NCBI GenBank assembly: GCA_003158495.1
Contig: PMJT01000074.1
Location: 1-6,551, forward strand
Source: Chloroflexota bacterium
GTDB taxonomy: Bacteria; Chloroflexota; Limnocylindria; Limnocylindrales; CSP1-4
Reading direction: 5' to 3'
Length of the DNA: 6,551 nucleotides
In this document: positions 1 through 5,999 of the stretch, one piece after another
How the letters are laid out: each line of letters begins with the position of its first letter
How positions within the stretch are numbered: position 1 is the first letter of the stretch
The notes under the pieces: model-generated
What the model saw: the letters and a program-made list of their open reading frames with translations, nothing else
What the model was told of the DNA's origin: nothing
Databases searched by the model: none
Program-made: the position numbers and the translations under genes

Positions 1-228
1 GGGCCAGTGACGATGAAGTCATCGCGCCAGCGTGTCGGGCGGTAGGTCGGCAGAGGCCTTGAGCTTCGTACGCACCCCACCCCGCCGCGATGTCGAGCGC
101 CCGCCGGCCCTCGCCAAGCTTGTCGAGAGTCTCGACCCTGGCCGGTCCTGACGATCGCCGGTGGGACTCCGCCGTCAACTTACATGTCACCTTCCGGAGC
201 GACCAACGCGGGCACTAGACTGCGCGAC
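1..228. other. Left edge without a recognisable gene
   Basis: No intact gene is supported here. On the - strand a frame is open from a GTG near 191 to the window edge. It contains the phrase RRALDIAAGWGAYEA, which loosely recalls a methyltransferase motif I, but no start signal, downstream motif or codon pattern supports it. A neighbouring - strand frame near 1-50 also reads plausibly (YRPTRWRDDFIVTG), so a decayed or frameshifted gene running off the left edge is possible. The hexamer TAGACT at 216-221 lies 7 nt before the ATG at 229 and could be the -10 of a leaderless transcript, but no matching -35 is seen. Confidence 0.3.
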
Positions 229-469
229 ATGGTGGGAGCGATCGACATCGCAATCGTGCCCGGTCTGGGAGGTCGCGCCGCCAGGGGAATAGCCCCGGCG
301 GCGGTTGTCCCGGCTGGCTTGATCATCTTCGCGATGAGCAGTGTAGTCATGACTGGGACGTTGGCGGCCCCTGTACCCGAGGCTCCACCAGATCGCTGAG
401 GACACGGACTCGGTGGTCGCGAACGACGAGCGACTCAACGAAGCCGCCAACTTCAACCAGACGACTTGA
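229..469 (+). pseudogene. Small single-pass membrane protein, apparently frameshifted
   Basis: I do not recognise the family. From the ATG at 229 (another in-frame ATG lies at 184) the frame encodes a strongly hydrophobic segment at about 298-363 (core VVPAGLIIFAMSSVVMTG), typical of one transmembrane helix. The frame then runs into unconvincing sequence and stops at 397-399. The +1 frame takes over at once with a charged, helix-prone tail (LHQIAEDTDSVVANDERL) ending at TGA 467-469. Removing one base from the GC run at 364-370 joins the two into a 79-residue protein: short N-terminus, one TM helix, then a tail that could form a coiled coil. This could be a true frameshift mutation, a sequencing error or chance. 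A 4-bp hairpin (CGGC/GCCG, loop CGAAA, 471-483) follows the stop. The reading is inferred from frame continuity only. Confidence 0.35.
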
Positions 470-486
470 TCGGCCGAAAGCCGGGA

Positions 487-600
487 ATGCGGACCCAGAT
501 GCCGATGAGCGCCTACGACAAGTTCGATCCAGCGCGCACACGAACTGTCATCGAAGGCGCGCGGGTCGAGCCGGCAACCGAGGTTCGGACGTGCGCCTGA
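487..600 (+). CDS. Possible 37-residue ORF overlapping the propeller gene start
   Basis: A short ORF runs from ATG 487 (further in-frame ATGs at 499 and 505) to TGA 598-600. Its GC-rich third positions and mixed polar composition (for example SAYDKFDPARTRTVIEGARV) look more coding-like than the other frames here. Its stop overlaps the GTG start of the propeller gene at 591 by 10 nt, an arrangement that would permit translational coupling. No Shine-Dalgarno precedes the ATG and no family is recognised. It may equally be a leader ORF, the tail of a decayed upstream gene, or chance. Confidence 0.25.
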   Translation: MRTQMPMSAYDKFDPARTRTVIEGARVEPATEVRTCA

Positions 601-2021
601 CCGCCGCGCCTCCGGACCGTGGAACGTCGCGGCGTCTCCACCTAAGCCGGCCTGGCCTCCCTCGCTCCTTCGGCCGTTCACACCCCGGGCTGGCCCTCGG
701 GGCCCTGGCCGCGGTGGCGGTGTTGGTTGCAGGGGCATCGATGCTAACCATTTGGCCGAGTCCGCCCGTGGCCCCGAAGTCTCCTCGGCCTATCGCATCG
801 CCGACAACCGGCAGCTCCAGGGTTCCATCGAGCCCGTCGATTTCCGCGACACCAACCGACGCCCTGGAAGGGACGAGACATGAGTTGGCCCAGTTCTCGA
901 GCCCCGGCACCGTTGCCTGGTCTCCGGACGGGTCCCGTTTCGCCATTGAGGACGCGGCGGCTCGCGGCACATCCTCTTTCGAGATATTCGATCGGGACGG
1001 GAGCACCGCGGGCAGCCCCGTCGAAGCAGGACAATTCGCCTGGCTGAGTGGAACCAGCTACGTCGTGGCGAACCTGGACCAACCGACGTCAGCCGACTGG
1101 TGGGTCGGAACCTGCCGCGCCTTTATCGGGCGGCTGGGATCGGACAGTCTGGAGCCGATCGGGCCGGTCAATGTGGCCGTGGGTCTTTGCGATGGCCTTG
1201 TCGCGAGCCCAACAGGCGCGGTGGCTATGACGCTGCCCTGGGACGGAACCCTGGCGTCGCAGCCTCAATACGTGGTCATTGTCGGTGGTGTCAGGAGCGG
1301 GCCGTTCGATGGGCTCCCGGCGGTGTGGTCGCGTGACGGGACCGAGTTGGCCGTCTTCCACCCCACCAGTCTGTCGCGAGAGCTTGACCACCAAGTCACA
1401 CCGTCAGGGTGGCTCGAGGTCGTTCGTCCCACGGGAGAAACCATCGTTTCCGCGCACTCCGTCCACACATCCATTTTCTCGCAGGTGGCCTTCAGCCCGG
1501 TCGAGGTGGCCTTCAGCCCGGATGGATCGAGGCTTGCCTTCCGGGACGACACGTACGTCGCGACCAAGGGCGAACAGATTGGCGTACTGGAAGTTCGAAC
1601 CGGTGCTCTTGCCTGGGTTCCGACCTTCGGCCCCTTCACTTGGGCGAGCGGCGACCAGCTCTTGTTCGCCGACTTGAAATGGGACAAATCGGGCAACCCG
1701 AACACCAACCCGGAAATCCATTCTTGGTCGGCCAACACAAGGACAGTGGACACGTACGCGAGTGGCGAGGTCGTGACCGCTTCCGGCCAGGGCGCCGTGA
1801 TCGTCGGGGTCGCGGGTGCCGTCACCTGGAGCGATTGGAGCACTGGGCATAGCGGCACCTGGACGTTCGATGGGGATCTGGGATGTGCTTGGTCGCCCGC
1901 GACCGGATTGGCGCTGGCGTGCGCGATTCAGGATTCGGCATGGTCGCCGGACCGACGCGCTGTCGTGCTTGTCAGGAGCTACGACGTCTGGTACGAGATG
2001 GTGTTTGTAGCCCGCTTCTGA
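591..2021 (+). CDS. Membrane-anchored WD40/PD40-like beta-propeller protein
   Basis: This 476-residue protein has a basic N-terminus (residues 1-32), one transmembrane helix (about 33-53, LALGALAAVAVLVAGASML), a Pro/Ser/Thr-rich linker (56-90) and a large region of repeated beta-propeller strands. Blade motifs of the form V-A-W/F-S-P-D-G-S-x-x-A-F/I are seen near residues 108-119, 244-255 and 306-317. Looser copies lie near 149-160, 203-213, 349-360, 432-444 and 449-461, suggesting seven or eight blades as in TolB/WD40-like (PD40) propellers. The basic N-terminus predicts a cytoplasmic start and an external propeller. The GTG start at 591 is preceded by GAGG at 580-583 (7-nt spacer). No enzymatic motif is seen. 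Such propellers usually bind proteins or ligands at the cell surface; the partner cannot be told. A 21-bp duplication at 1483-1524 adds seven residues before one blade motif. It stands alone on the + strand, convergent with the next genes. Confidence 0.85.
   Translation: MRLTAAPPDRGTSRRLHLSRPGLPRSFGRSHPGLALGALAAVAVLVAGASMLTIWPSPPVAPKSPRPIASPTTGSSRVPSSPSISATPTDALEGTRHELAQFSSPGTVAWSPDGSRFAIEDAAARGTSSFEIFDRDGSTAGSPVEAGQFAWLSGTSYVVANLDQPTSADWWVGTCRAFIGRLGSDSLEPIGPVNVAVGLCDGLVASPTGAVAMTLPWDGTLASQPQYVVIVGGVRSGPFDGLPAVWSRDGTELAVFHPTSLSRELDHQVTPSGWLEVVRPTGETIVSAHSVHTSIFSQVAFSPVEVAFSPDGSRLAFRDDTYVATKGEQIGVLEVRTGALAWVPTFGPFTWASGDQLLFADLKWDKSGNPNTNPEIHSWSANTRTVDTYASGEVVTASGQGAVIVGVAGAVTWSDWSTGHSGTWTFDGDLGCAWSPATGLALACAIQDSAWSPDRRAVVLVRSYDVWYEMVFVARF
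1483..1524 (+). repeat. 21-bp in-frame tandem duplication in a blade motif
   Basis: The 18-mer AGGTGGCCTTCAGCCCGG occurs at 1483-1500 and again, unchanged, at 1504-1521, each followed by a different triplet (TCG, ATG). The period of 21 keeps the frame, so the protein reads VAFSPVE then VAFSPDG at residues 299-312. The second copy is the normal propeller motif; the first is the extra or diverging one. Perfect identity at all codon positions suggests a recent slippage event. Confidence 0.95.
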
Positions 2022-2042
2022 TTTCGTTCGGCCTAGCCGACT

Positions 2043-2056
2043 CGGCCCGAAAGCCG
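2043..2056 (+). other. Small hairpin downstream of the propeller gene
   Basis: CGGC (2043-2046) and GCCG (2053-2056) flank a 6-nt loop CCGAAA, beginning 21 nt after the propeller stop codon. An overlapping alternative pairing CGGC-CTA-GCCG lies just upstream (about 2029-2039). There is no T-tract, so it is not a standard intrinsic terminator; a role in 3'-end formation is only a guess. Confidence 0.3.
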
Positions 2057-2168
2057 GCGCCCATGCACACGGCGTCCGCTCAATCGTGTTCCACTTGCGG
2101 GCTGAGCGCCGAGGGTCACGATTGATTCTCCCGGAAGCGGCAACCTGTGAAATGGCAGCGGTCCTTCC

Positions 2169-2186
2169 GCGACTCGAAAGAGTCGC
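2169..2186 (+). other. Perfect 7-bp GNRA-capped hairpin in the convergent gap
   Basis: GCGACTC (2169-2175) and GAGTCGC (2180-2186) are exact inverse complements separated by GAAA, a stable GNRA tetraloop when read on the + strand. It lies between the convergent ends of the propeller gene (2021) and the - strand gene ending at 2245. No T-tract follows on either strand. It could be a 3'-end stabiliser or a rho-dependent termination element; function is unproven. Confidence 0.5.
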
Positions 2187-2225
2187 AACAAGAAGGCTCA
2201 ACTCCTCGCCTCGTTCGACTACCGG

Positions 2226-2253
2226 AAAAACAACCGCCGCGAGCCTAGTCGCG
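2226..2253 (-). terminator. Possible intrinsic terminator of the - strand gene cluster
   Basis: Read on the - strand, CGCGA (2253-2249) and TCGCG (2242-2238) form a 5-bp stem with a 6-nt loop that contains the TAG stop codon (2247-2245). After GCGG comes TTGTTTTT (2233-2226). The stem is short and separated from the U-run by four bases, so this is a weak candidate, but its position at the end of the cluster is right. Confidence 0.4.
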
Positions 2254-2580
2254 TGAAGCTCGAGCAGGGTACCGGAGTGCTGCGACCCGGCGTGTCGGGG
2301 CTACCGACCACTCAGGTCCAGATAGGCTCGTTTCGATCCGAATCAGATCGGGCAGGTTGTCCGTGGCGTTTCCGCAAGAGGCGCACCTGAACTCGACAGT
2401 TTCGGACGCTTCCCAGACGGCCTCGTCACGATTGGCCGGGTCGTATGACCAATGAAGGTCGCCGCTGTCGTCGATCCCGGCGATCTCCACGGCGATTACC
2501 AACGGCCGGACGCGCCCGACCGTAGAACAGGATCGCGGCAGCGCGGGCGACGGAGCGAACGCCGGAGTCAGACGGCTCAT
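2245..2580 (-). CDS. Small hypothetical protein with a CxxC pair
   Basis: The family is not recognised. The 111-residue ORF has a coding-like core from about residue 24 to 85: a beta-like segment (PLVIAVEIAG), an acidic aromatic stretch (DDSGDLHWSYDPAN) and a CASCG motif with cysteines 66 and 69. One CxxC pair is half a zinc knuckle, so metal binding would need dimerisation or ligands elsewhere; a thiol role is also possible. The first 23 and last 20 residues look less protein-like. No Shine-Dalgarno precedes the ATG at 2580. A second frame from ATG 2596 gives a plausible N-terminus (MALSNDEPSDSGVRSVAR) that would need a frameshift near 2495-2520 to join the core, so the gene may be frameshifted or its start misplaced. 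It lies 37 nt after the stop of the 178-residue lipoprotein gene on the same strand, consistent with a last position in that operon. Confidence 0.5.
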   Translation of the reverse strand: MSRLTPAFAPSPALPRSCSTVGRVRPLVIAVEIAGIDDSGDLHWSYDPANRDEAVWEASETVEFRCASCGNATDNLPDLIRIETSLSGPEWSVAPTRRVAALRYPARASRD

Positions 2581-2617
2581 CGTTCGACAGAGCCATATCA
2601 GTCGGCGTCGGACGCTA

Positions 2618-3154
2618 CTAGCTTGCAGTCGGGATAGCGATGAGCGGCAGGCCGAGCGCCTGACGCAAATCGTTCGTAGCAGCGATCAGCTGGTTCTCGG
2701 CTCGAGGCAGCTGGTCGTAAGCCTGCCTGAACGTCGTGACATTCTGAGCCCCGCTCATGTCGATCATCAGGCCGTCGAGCACCGTCATGGCAGCGGTCAC
2801 CTTGACGGCCTCGGGCTGGAGCGGCCCGAAGTCCAAAGCCTTCATGCCAGCCACGTAACCTTCGTACGCAGTCCGGCACTCAGCGGCAGCGATCTTTGCC
2901 TTGGCCAGGTCAGAACTGTTCCGGTCCTTCTCACAGGCCAGCACCGCGGCCTCGCCCGTGGCTTCGACCGTGAGGTACTTCATCGCCAACCCCTGCACGT
3001 CGAACGTCGGGATCGGCGTGGGCGTGGTCACAGCGACGGGAGCGGTGGACGTCGGCCCGGTCGTGGGTATCGGTCCAGACGTGGACAGCGACGGACTGGC
3101 TCCGGCACAGCCGGCCAGGATCACGACTACCACCAGCAGCACCAGCTTGCGCAT
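2618..3154 (-). CDS. Small helical lipoprotein of unknown function
   Basis: This 178-residue protein has a clear lipoprotein signal: MRK, a hydrophobic stretch (residues 4-13) and lipobox LAGC with lipidated Cys16. A Ser/Thr/Pro-rich linker follows (about 19-50, including TPTPIPTF). The rest (51-170) is Ala-rich, charged and predicted largely helical by eye, probably an antiparallel helical bundle. Cys74 and Cys93 could form a disulfide outside the membrane. No family is recognised and no catalytic motif is visible. The ATG at 3154 is chosen because it places the lysine-arginine n-region directly before the hydrophobic core; AAAGGA at 3166-3171 is a usable but distant ribosome site (11-nt spacer). 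The gene ends in tandem TAG TAG stops. It is 114 nt downstream of the larger lipoprotein gene and probably co-transcribed, though the gap could hold its own promoter. Confidence 0.85.
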   Translation of the reverse strand: MRKLVLLVVVVILAGCAGASPSLSTSGPIPTTGPTSTAPVAVTTPTPIPTFDVQGLAMKYLTVEATGEAAVLACEKDRNSSDLAKAKIAAAECRTAYEGYVAGMKALDFGPLQPEAVKVTAAMTVLDGLMIDMSGAQNVTTFRQAYDQLPRAENQLIAATNDLRQALGLPLIAIPTAS

Positions 3155-3268
3155 CGCTTAACCATTCCTTTCACTCAACGATCGACTCGCGGATCACGTT
3201 CAGCGTGTCGACATTCGTTCGGATCATCGGGTCAGTTCGGGATCACCGATCGAGACCGATGCGAGGCT

Positions 3269-4198
3269 CTAGCAACCCTTCGGGGCCGTAATGTGAACGA
3301 CAGTCGGATCGTTGGGCAAGTACGGATCCCACCTCACCCAATACCCCTGCGGAGCGAACGCCCAATCTAGCGCGGTGATGATGGTATGGGAGTCGGTCGA
3401 GAGTGCGCTATTGCCGAACGTCTTGACGCTCCCGCCGCTCGAGTCCGGGTTGGTGTCGATCAGCACGTTGTTGGAGGGGCTCGGCTCGCCCGTGTAGGTG
3501 ATGGTCACGAGGCCGCTGTGTGGGCCGATGGTGCACTTGGCGACTGAGACCTTCAGCTGTCCGAACGGCCCTGTCGGCCAGGGCGTTGGCGCCGATGCGA
3601 CCATTGAGCCTGCAGGTCCTCCAGGCGCGACCACCACGAACGCGGCCGTCCAGGTCATGAGTTGCTCCCGGCTCACCCCGGCAGGGTTCCAGACCTGGTA
3701 GGCAAGGGCGGGGTTGGGAGCGGCTACCATCTGGAAACTACCTCCCGTGCCATACACATCGGCTGGCATGTTCCCGATTTGGCCCGCGACTGAAGGTACA
3801 GGGGAGCCGCCGCCGAGGTGCATCGCTTCCTTCGAACAGGGACACTCGACGACCATCAACTGCAGACCACCCGTGGACATGTACTCCACCACAACTTGAA
3901 GACCCCCAGAAAGCGGAGTTGTAGCGAACGCCTTCACCGACCAGTCCGCCGGCAACACTGCGCAGTAGACGGGATACGCGGCCTTCGACGCGGTGTCGAC
4001 AAACTTGGCGCGATCCGCAACGGTGCCGGTGCACGCGGTGGCTGAGATTGTCGTGGCCGCAGTCGACGTGACGGCAGCCGTAGGCGTGGTGGTGGCAGGT
4101 GCCAGTGACTTGGTTGGCTCCGCTGGTAACGCACCGGGGGCAGCTGAGGAGCAGCCCATCACCATGCCCACGACCAGCACGATGAGGAGCCTACGCAT
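3269..4198 (-). CDS. Two-domain cysteine-rich surface lipoprotein
   Basis: The 309-residue product starts MRRLLIVLVVGMVMGC, an n-region, hydrophobic core and lipobox VMGC with lipidated Cys16. A Thr/Ala/Pro linker covers about 20-54. Domain 1 (about 55-195) has the order seen in DUF4367-like modules of anti-sigma or surface proteins: a LPADW segment, paired strands (LQVVVEY, LQLMVVE), a Gly-rich turn, then a Y-Q-V-W strand and a closing VSREQLMTW helix. That resemblance is at fold level only. Domain 2 (about 212-309) is beta-rich and ends exactly in Cys309, with Cys222 as a likely disulfide partner. Other cysteines are 56, 79, 119 and 121 (CPC). The start at 4198 was chosen over an in-frame ATG at 4231 because GGAGG (4205-4209) sits 6 nt upstream and the signal peptide begins here. 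Its first 8 nt overlap the stop of the membrane protein gene, implying coupling. Exact function is unknown. Confidence 0.85.
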   Translation of the reverse strand: MRRLLIVLVVGMVMGCSSAAPGALPAEPTKSLAPATTTPTAAVTSTAATTISATACTGTVADRAKFVDTASKAAYPVYCAVLPADWSVKAFATTPLSGGLQVVVEYMSTGGLQLMVVECPCSKEAMHLGGGSPVPSVAGQIGNMPADVYGTGGSFQMVAAPNPALAYQVWNPAGVSREQLMTWTAAFVVVAPGGPAGSMVASAPTPWPTGPFGQLKVSVAKCTIGPHSGLVTITYTGEPSPSNNVLIDTNPDSSGGSVKTFGNSALSTDSHTIITALDWAFAPQGYWVRWDPYLPNDPTVVHITAPKGC

Positions 4199-4805
4199 GT
4201 CCAGCCTCCGACTCCCGAGACTCTGTCCCATCTGCCGGTAATCGCCTCTGTTTGCGTCGGGCCGTCATCAGGAGATCTGTCGCCGCAGCCACGAGGCCCA
4301 CTAGCGCACTGAGGAGACCCAAGACTAGACCTGGCGCGAACGACGACCCGCTAGTCGAGAGGACCAAGACCGGGAAGATGATCCAAGCCACCGAGGCCGT
4401 CGCGAAGCAAGCCACGCTGATCCAAGATGCCGCGCGCGCGTTCTCTCCTCTGACGACGCGGTTGGCGGCCGCCAAGAACGCGAGAGGCGCGGCAGACAGC
4501 ATCGCCAGATCGAGGACTTCGCCTGCTATAAGCTCGGCCTGAGTGACGTCTGTGTTGATGCTGGAGAGGCCCGCCGACGCCACCAGCAGCAGTATCGGCG
4601 ACGCATGGGCCGGCGAGTCGGGCCAACACACCCCTAGAAGGCAGACCTGCGCTGCGAGTGTGACCCAAGGCAAAGTGAACGAGACCAGCAGAATCGTGGC
4701 CGCCAGCAGTGCGACGCAGGCCGGGAGGTTGGATGCCCAGCCCCGCATCCCCCCGGCATGCACTCGGTCAGGTGAGGACTGGGCCGCGGATGTCGTGAAC
4801 GGCAT
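4191..4805 (-). CDS. Four-helix integral membrane protein, unknown family
   Basis: From ATG 4805 the product has 204 residues with hydrophobic helices at about 28-50, 96-117, 127-150 and 157-180. Charges follow the positive-inside rule: the 118-127 loop (RGENAR) and the tail RRKQRR (184-188) would be cytoplasmic. This leaves a long external loop (51-95) with Cys55 and Cys60 (CLLGVC) and a short second external loop (STSGSS). A weakly hydrophobic stretch at 69-80 might be a re-entrant segment. The C-terminal 15 residues are acidic. No transporter or enzyme motif is recognised. The start is uncertain: the frame is open to 5018, and other starts are ATG 4889, GTG 4760 and ATG 4748. None has a convincing Shine-Dalgarno, and upstream sequence looks non-coding. 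The stop (TAG 4191-4193) overlaps the next gene's ATG as ATGCGTAG, so membrane protein and lipoprotein are probably made together and may act as a pair. Confidence 0.75.
   Translation of the reverse strand: MPFTTSAAQSSPDRVHAGGMRGWASNLPACVALLAATILLVSFTLPWVTLAAQVCLLGVCWPDSPAHASPILLLVASAGLSSINTDVTQAELIAGEVLDLAMLSAAPLAFLAAANRVVRGENARAASWISVACFATASVAWIIFPVLVLSTSGSSFAPGLVLGLLSALVGLVAAATDLLMTARRKQRRLPADGTESRESEAGHA
4205..4209 (-). promoter_or_regulatory. Ribosome binding site deciding the 4198 start
   Basis: Read on the - strand this is GGAGG, 6 nt before the ATG at 4198. It lies inside the end of the membrane protein gene and fixes the lipoprotein start at the residue that begins its signal peptide, 11 codons downstream of the longest possible ORF start. 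Confidence 0.75.
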
Positions 4806-5182
4806 CGCGGTCAGGGGCGGAGGCGAGGAAACGATCGCTGGCGCCGGGAGCGGTCGTTTTGGCCCCGATCGCCCTCCAGCGCCGTGCATATACGGGTCAT
4901 GATGGGACTTCTGCCGGGCCCGACAAGCCGCCGCTCGGCCCCAGGCGGCCGCTGCGTGACACCTCCATTGCGCCGGGCGACAACTCAGATGTCCGCCGGC
5001 GATGGCGTGTGCACTCAACCCGATTCGCCGTATAGCGGTTAGAACAGCCCCACGTCCCGTTCACACCCACCCTCTGTGGCTTGGCCAACAGCGGGACGCC
5101 CCTGCTAGCCCAAGAGCCAGGTCAACGGTACTCGGACTCGGGCCGACATGCTGAGCCTTCCAGCAGCCGGCGTCGCTCTTGT
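4806..5182. other. Gene-poor gap between membrane protein and LppX-like genes
   Basis: No gene is supported in this 377-nt stretch on either strand. It should hold the promoter of the - strand membrane protein/lipoprotein operon and the 3' end of the LppX-like transcript. TATATG (about 4892-4887) and TATACG (about 5034-5029) on the - strand resemble -10 boxes, but neither has a good -35 at the right distance. No hairpin with a T-tract is seen. The only clear structure is the inverted repeat at 4829-4859. Confidence 0.5.
4829..4859. repeat. 9-bp inverted repeat upstream of the membrane protein start
   Basis: AAACGATCG (4829-4837) pairs with CGGTCGTTT (4851-4859) around a 13-nt GC-rich loop. 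As + strand RNA all nine pairs form (one T-G wobble). As - strand RNA one A-C mismatch results. It sits 24 nt before the chosen ATG at 4805, in the presumed leader of the - strand operon, so it could be an operator or a leader hairpin. No protein-binding family is recognised. Confidence 0.35.
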
Positions 5183-5995
5183 TCAGCTGGCCGTGACCTC
5201 GCTGCCGGGCGGTGCTGCGATAGTCAGGGGCTCGTTGTACTTGGTCAGCGTCACGGTCAGGTAGACACTTCCGAGAGCGGAAGAGCTGGCTTTCAACGCC
5301 AACTTCGCTGGCTGGACGCTGTCCACATAAGCCCAATAGTCCAGGGACGCGCTGTCGAGAGTGATGCCGAGCGCCGCGAGGCCGCCTGCCGCCGCAATCT
5401 GCTCGTTCAGCGTGCCGACAGGCACGGACACTTTGACGTGATAGGCGTCCCGGCCGTCGACAGGGTCCCGTCCAACCAGCGATGCTGTGGTACCGGGAGC
5501 GTTGAGAGTCTCTTTGAGTTGGTCGAACGCACCGGCGATGTTGAAGGTGGCACTGGCGATGGGCAGATCGACTGTGGCTCTGGACTTCGTGTACTTGTCT
5601 CCAGAGATGCTCGTCCGGGTGTAGGTGTAGCCCTCGACCTGGACCACGTCGGCTGCCAAACCAAAGAGCGCCGGGTCCAAAGCCGAAAGATGGTACGCGT
5701 GCCCGGTGATATCCACGTCCCCGCTGAACGACGTGCCGTCGAGCTTGACCATGCCGGAAAAGCCGCTCAAGCCTGTTATGCCGAGAGCGCCCAGGGCGCT
5801 GATGCTGACCGATCCGCTGAGTGTTCCTTCGACATGAACCGTGTTCGCCGCACTCCCACGGTTCGCGCTGCTGGTGACGATCTGGATCGGGTCTGAGATT
5901 GGAGGCTGTGTCGGCGTTGCCGAACTGCTGCCGCAACCGGCGACCGAGACGATCACCACACCGAACGTGGCCACAAGCGATCGAAACGGGACCAA
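5183..5995 (-). CDS. LppX/LprG-like lipoprotein
   Basis: Started at TTG 5995, the 270-residue product has a signal peptide (VPFRSLVATFGVVIVSVAG) and lipobox VAGC with lipidated Cys21. A short Ser/Thr/Pro linker leads to a beta-rich domain of the LppX/LprAFG type. Family-like features in order are a V-H-V-E-G strand (53-57), repeated short strands ending in LDGTSFSGDVDITG (85-98), a VVQVEGYTYTR segment (118-127), DGRDAYHVKVSVP (180-192), a YWAYVD strand (220-225) and a final KYNEPLTIAAP (252-262). Known members form a half-barrel that carries lipids or glycolipids in the cell envelope; that role here is inferred. The frame is open to ATG 6100, but TTG 5995 has AGGGAGGG directly upstream and places the signal peptide at the N-terminus. 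The in-frame ATG at 6031 lacks a ribosome site. The gene is monocistronic as far as visible and divergent from the zinc-finger gene. Confidence 0.82.
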   Translation of the reverse strand: MVPFRSLVATFGVVIVSVAGCGSSSATPTQPPISDPIQIVTSSANRGSAANTVHVEGTLSGSVSISALGALGITGLSGFSGMVKLDGTSFSGDVDITGHAYHLSALDPALFGLAADVVQVEGYTYTRTSISGDKYTKSRATVDLPIASATFNIAGAFDQLKETLNAPGTTASLVGRDPVDGRDAYHVKVSVPVGTLNEQIAAAGGLAALGITLDSASLDYWAYVDSVQPAKLALKASSSALGSVYLTVTLTKYNEPLTIAAPPGSEVTAS

Positions 5996-5999
5996 GTCG

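Noticed and set aside
1..191. - strand open frame with RRALDIAAGWGAYEA, possibly a methyltransferase motif I
   Set aside because: A single loose motif at a window edge, no start signal, and a neighbouring frame looks equally good nearer the edge; not enough to call a gene.
187..738. 183-codon - strand ORF, and other - strand ORFs across 548-2201
   Set aside because: They are antisense to the propeller gene or its leader, rich in Arg/Gly/Pro as expected of shadow frames in GC-rich DNA, and contain no recognisable domain.
3155..3268. Three GGATCA copies and a TGTCGACA palindrome (3206-3213) between the lipoprotein genes
   Set aside because: The short repeats have irregular spacing (30 and 19 nt) and are expected by chance in GATC/CG-rich DNA; no promoter elements accompany them.
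4806..5018. N-terminal extension of the membrane protein to ATG 5018
   Set aside because: The extra 71 residues are Ala/Arg/His/Cys-rich without helix or signal character, resembling non-coding translation, and no ribosome site precedes 5018.
5061..5936. Long - strand (291 codons) and + strand (5081-5896, 271 codons) ORFs overlapping the LppX-like gene
   Set aside because: Both are shadows: low-complexity Arg/Ser/Gln/His-rich products with no domain. The alternative frame has a signal peptide, lipobox and family-like motifs.
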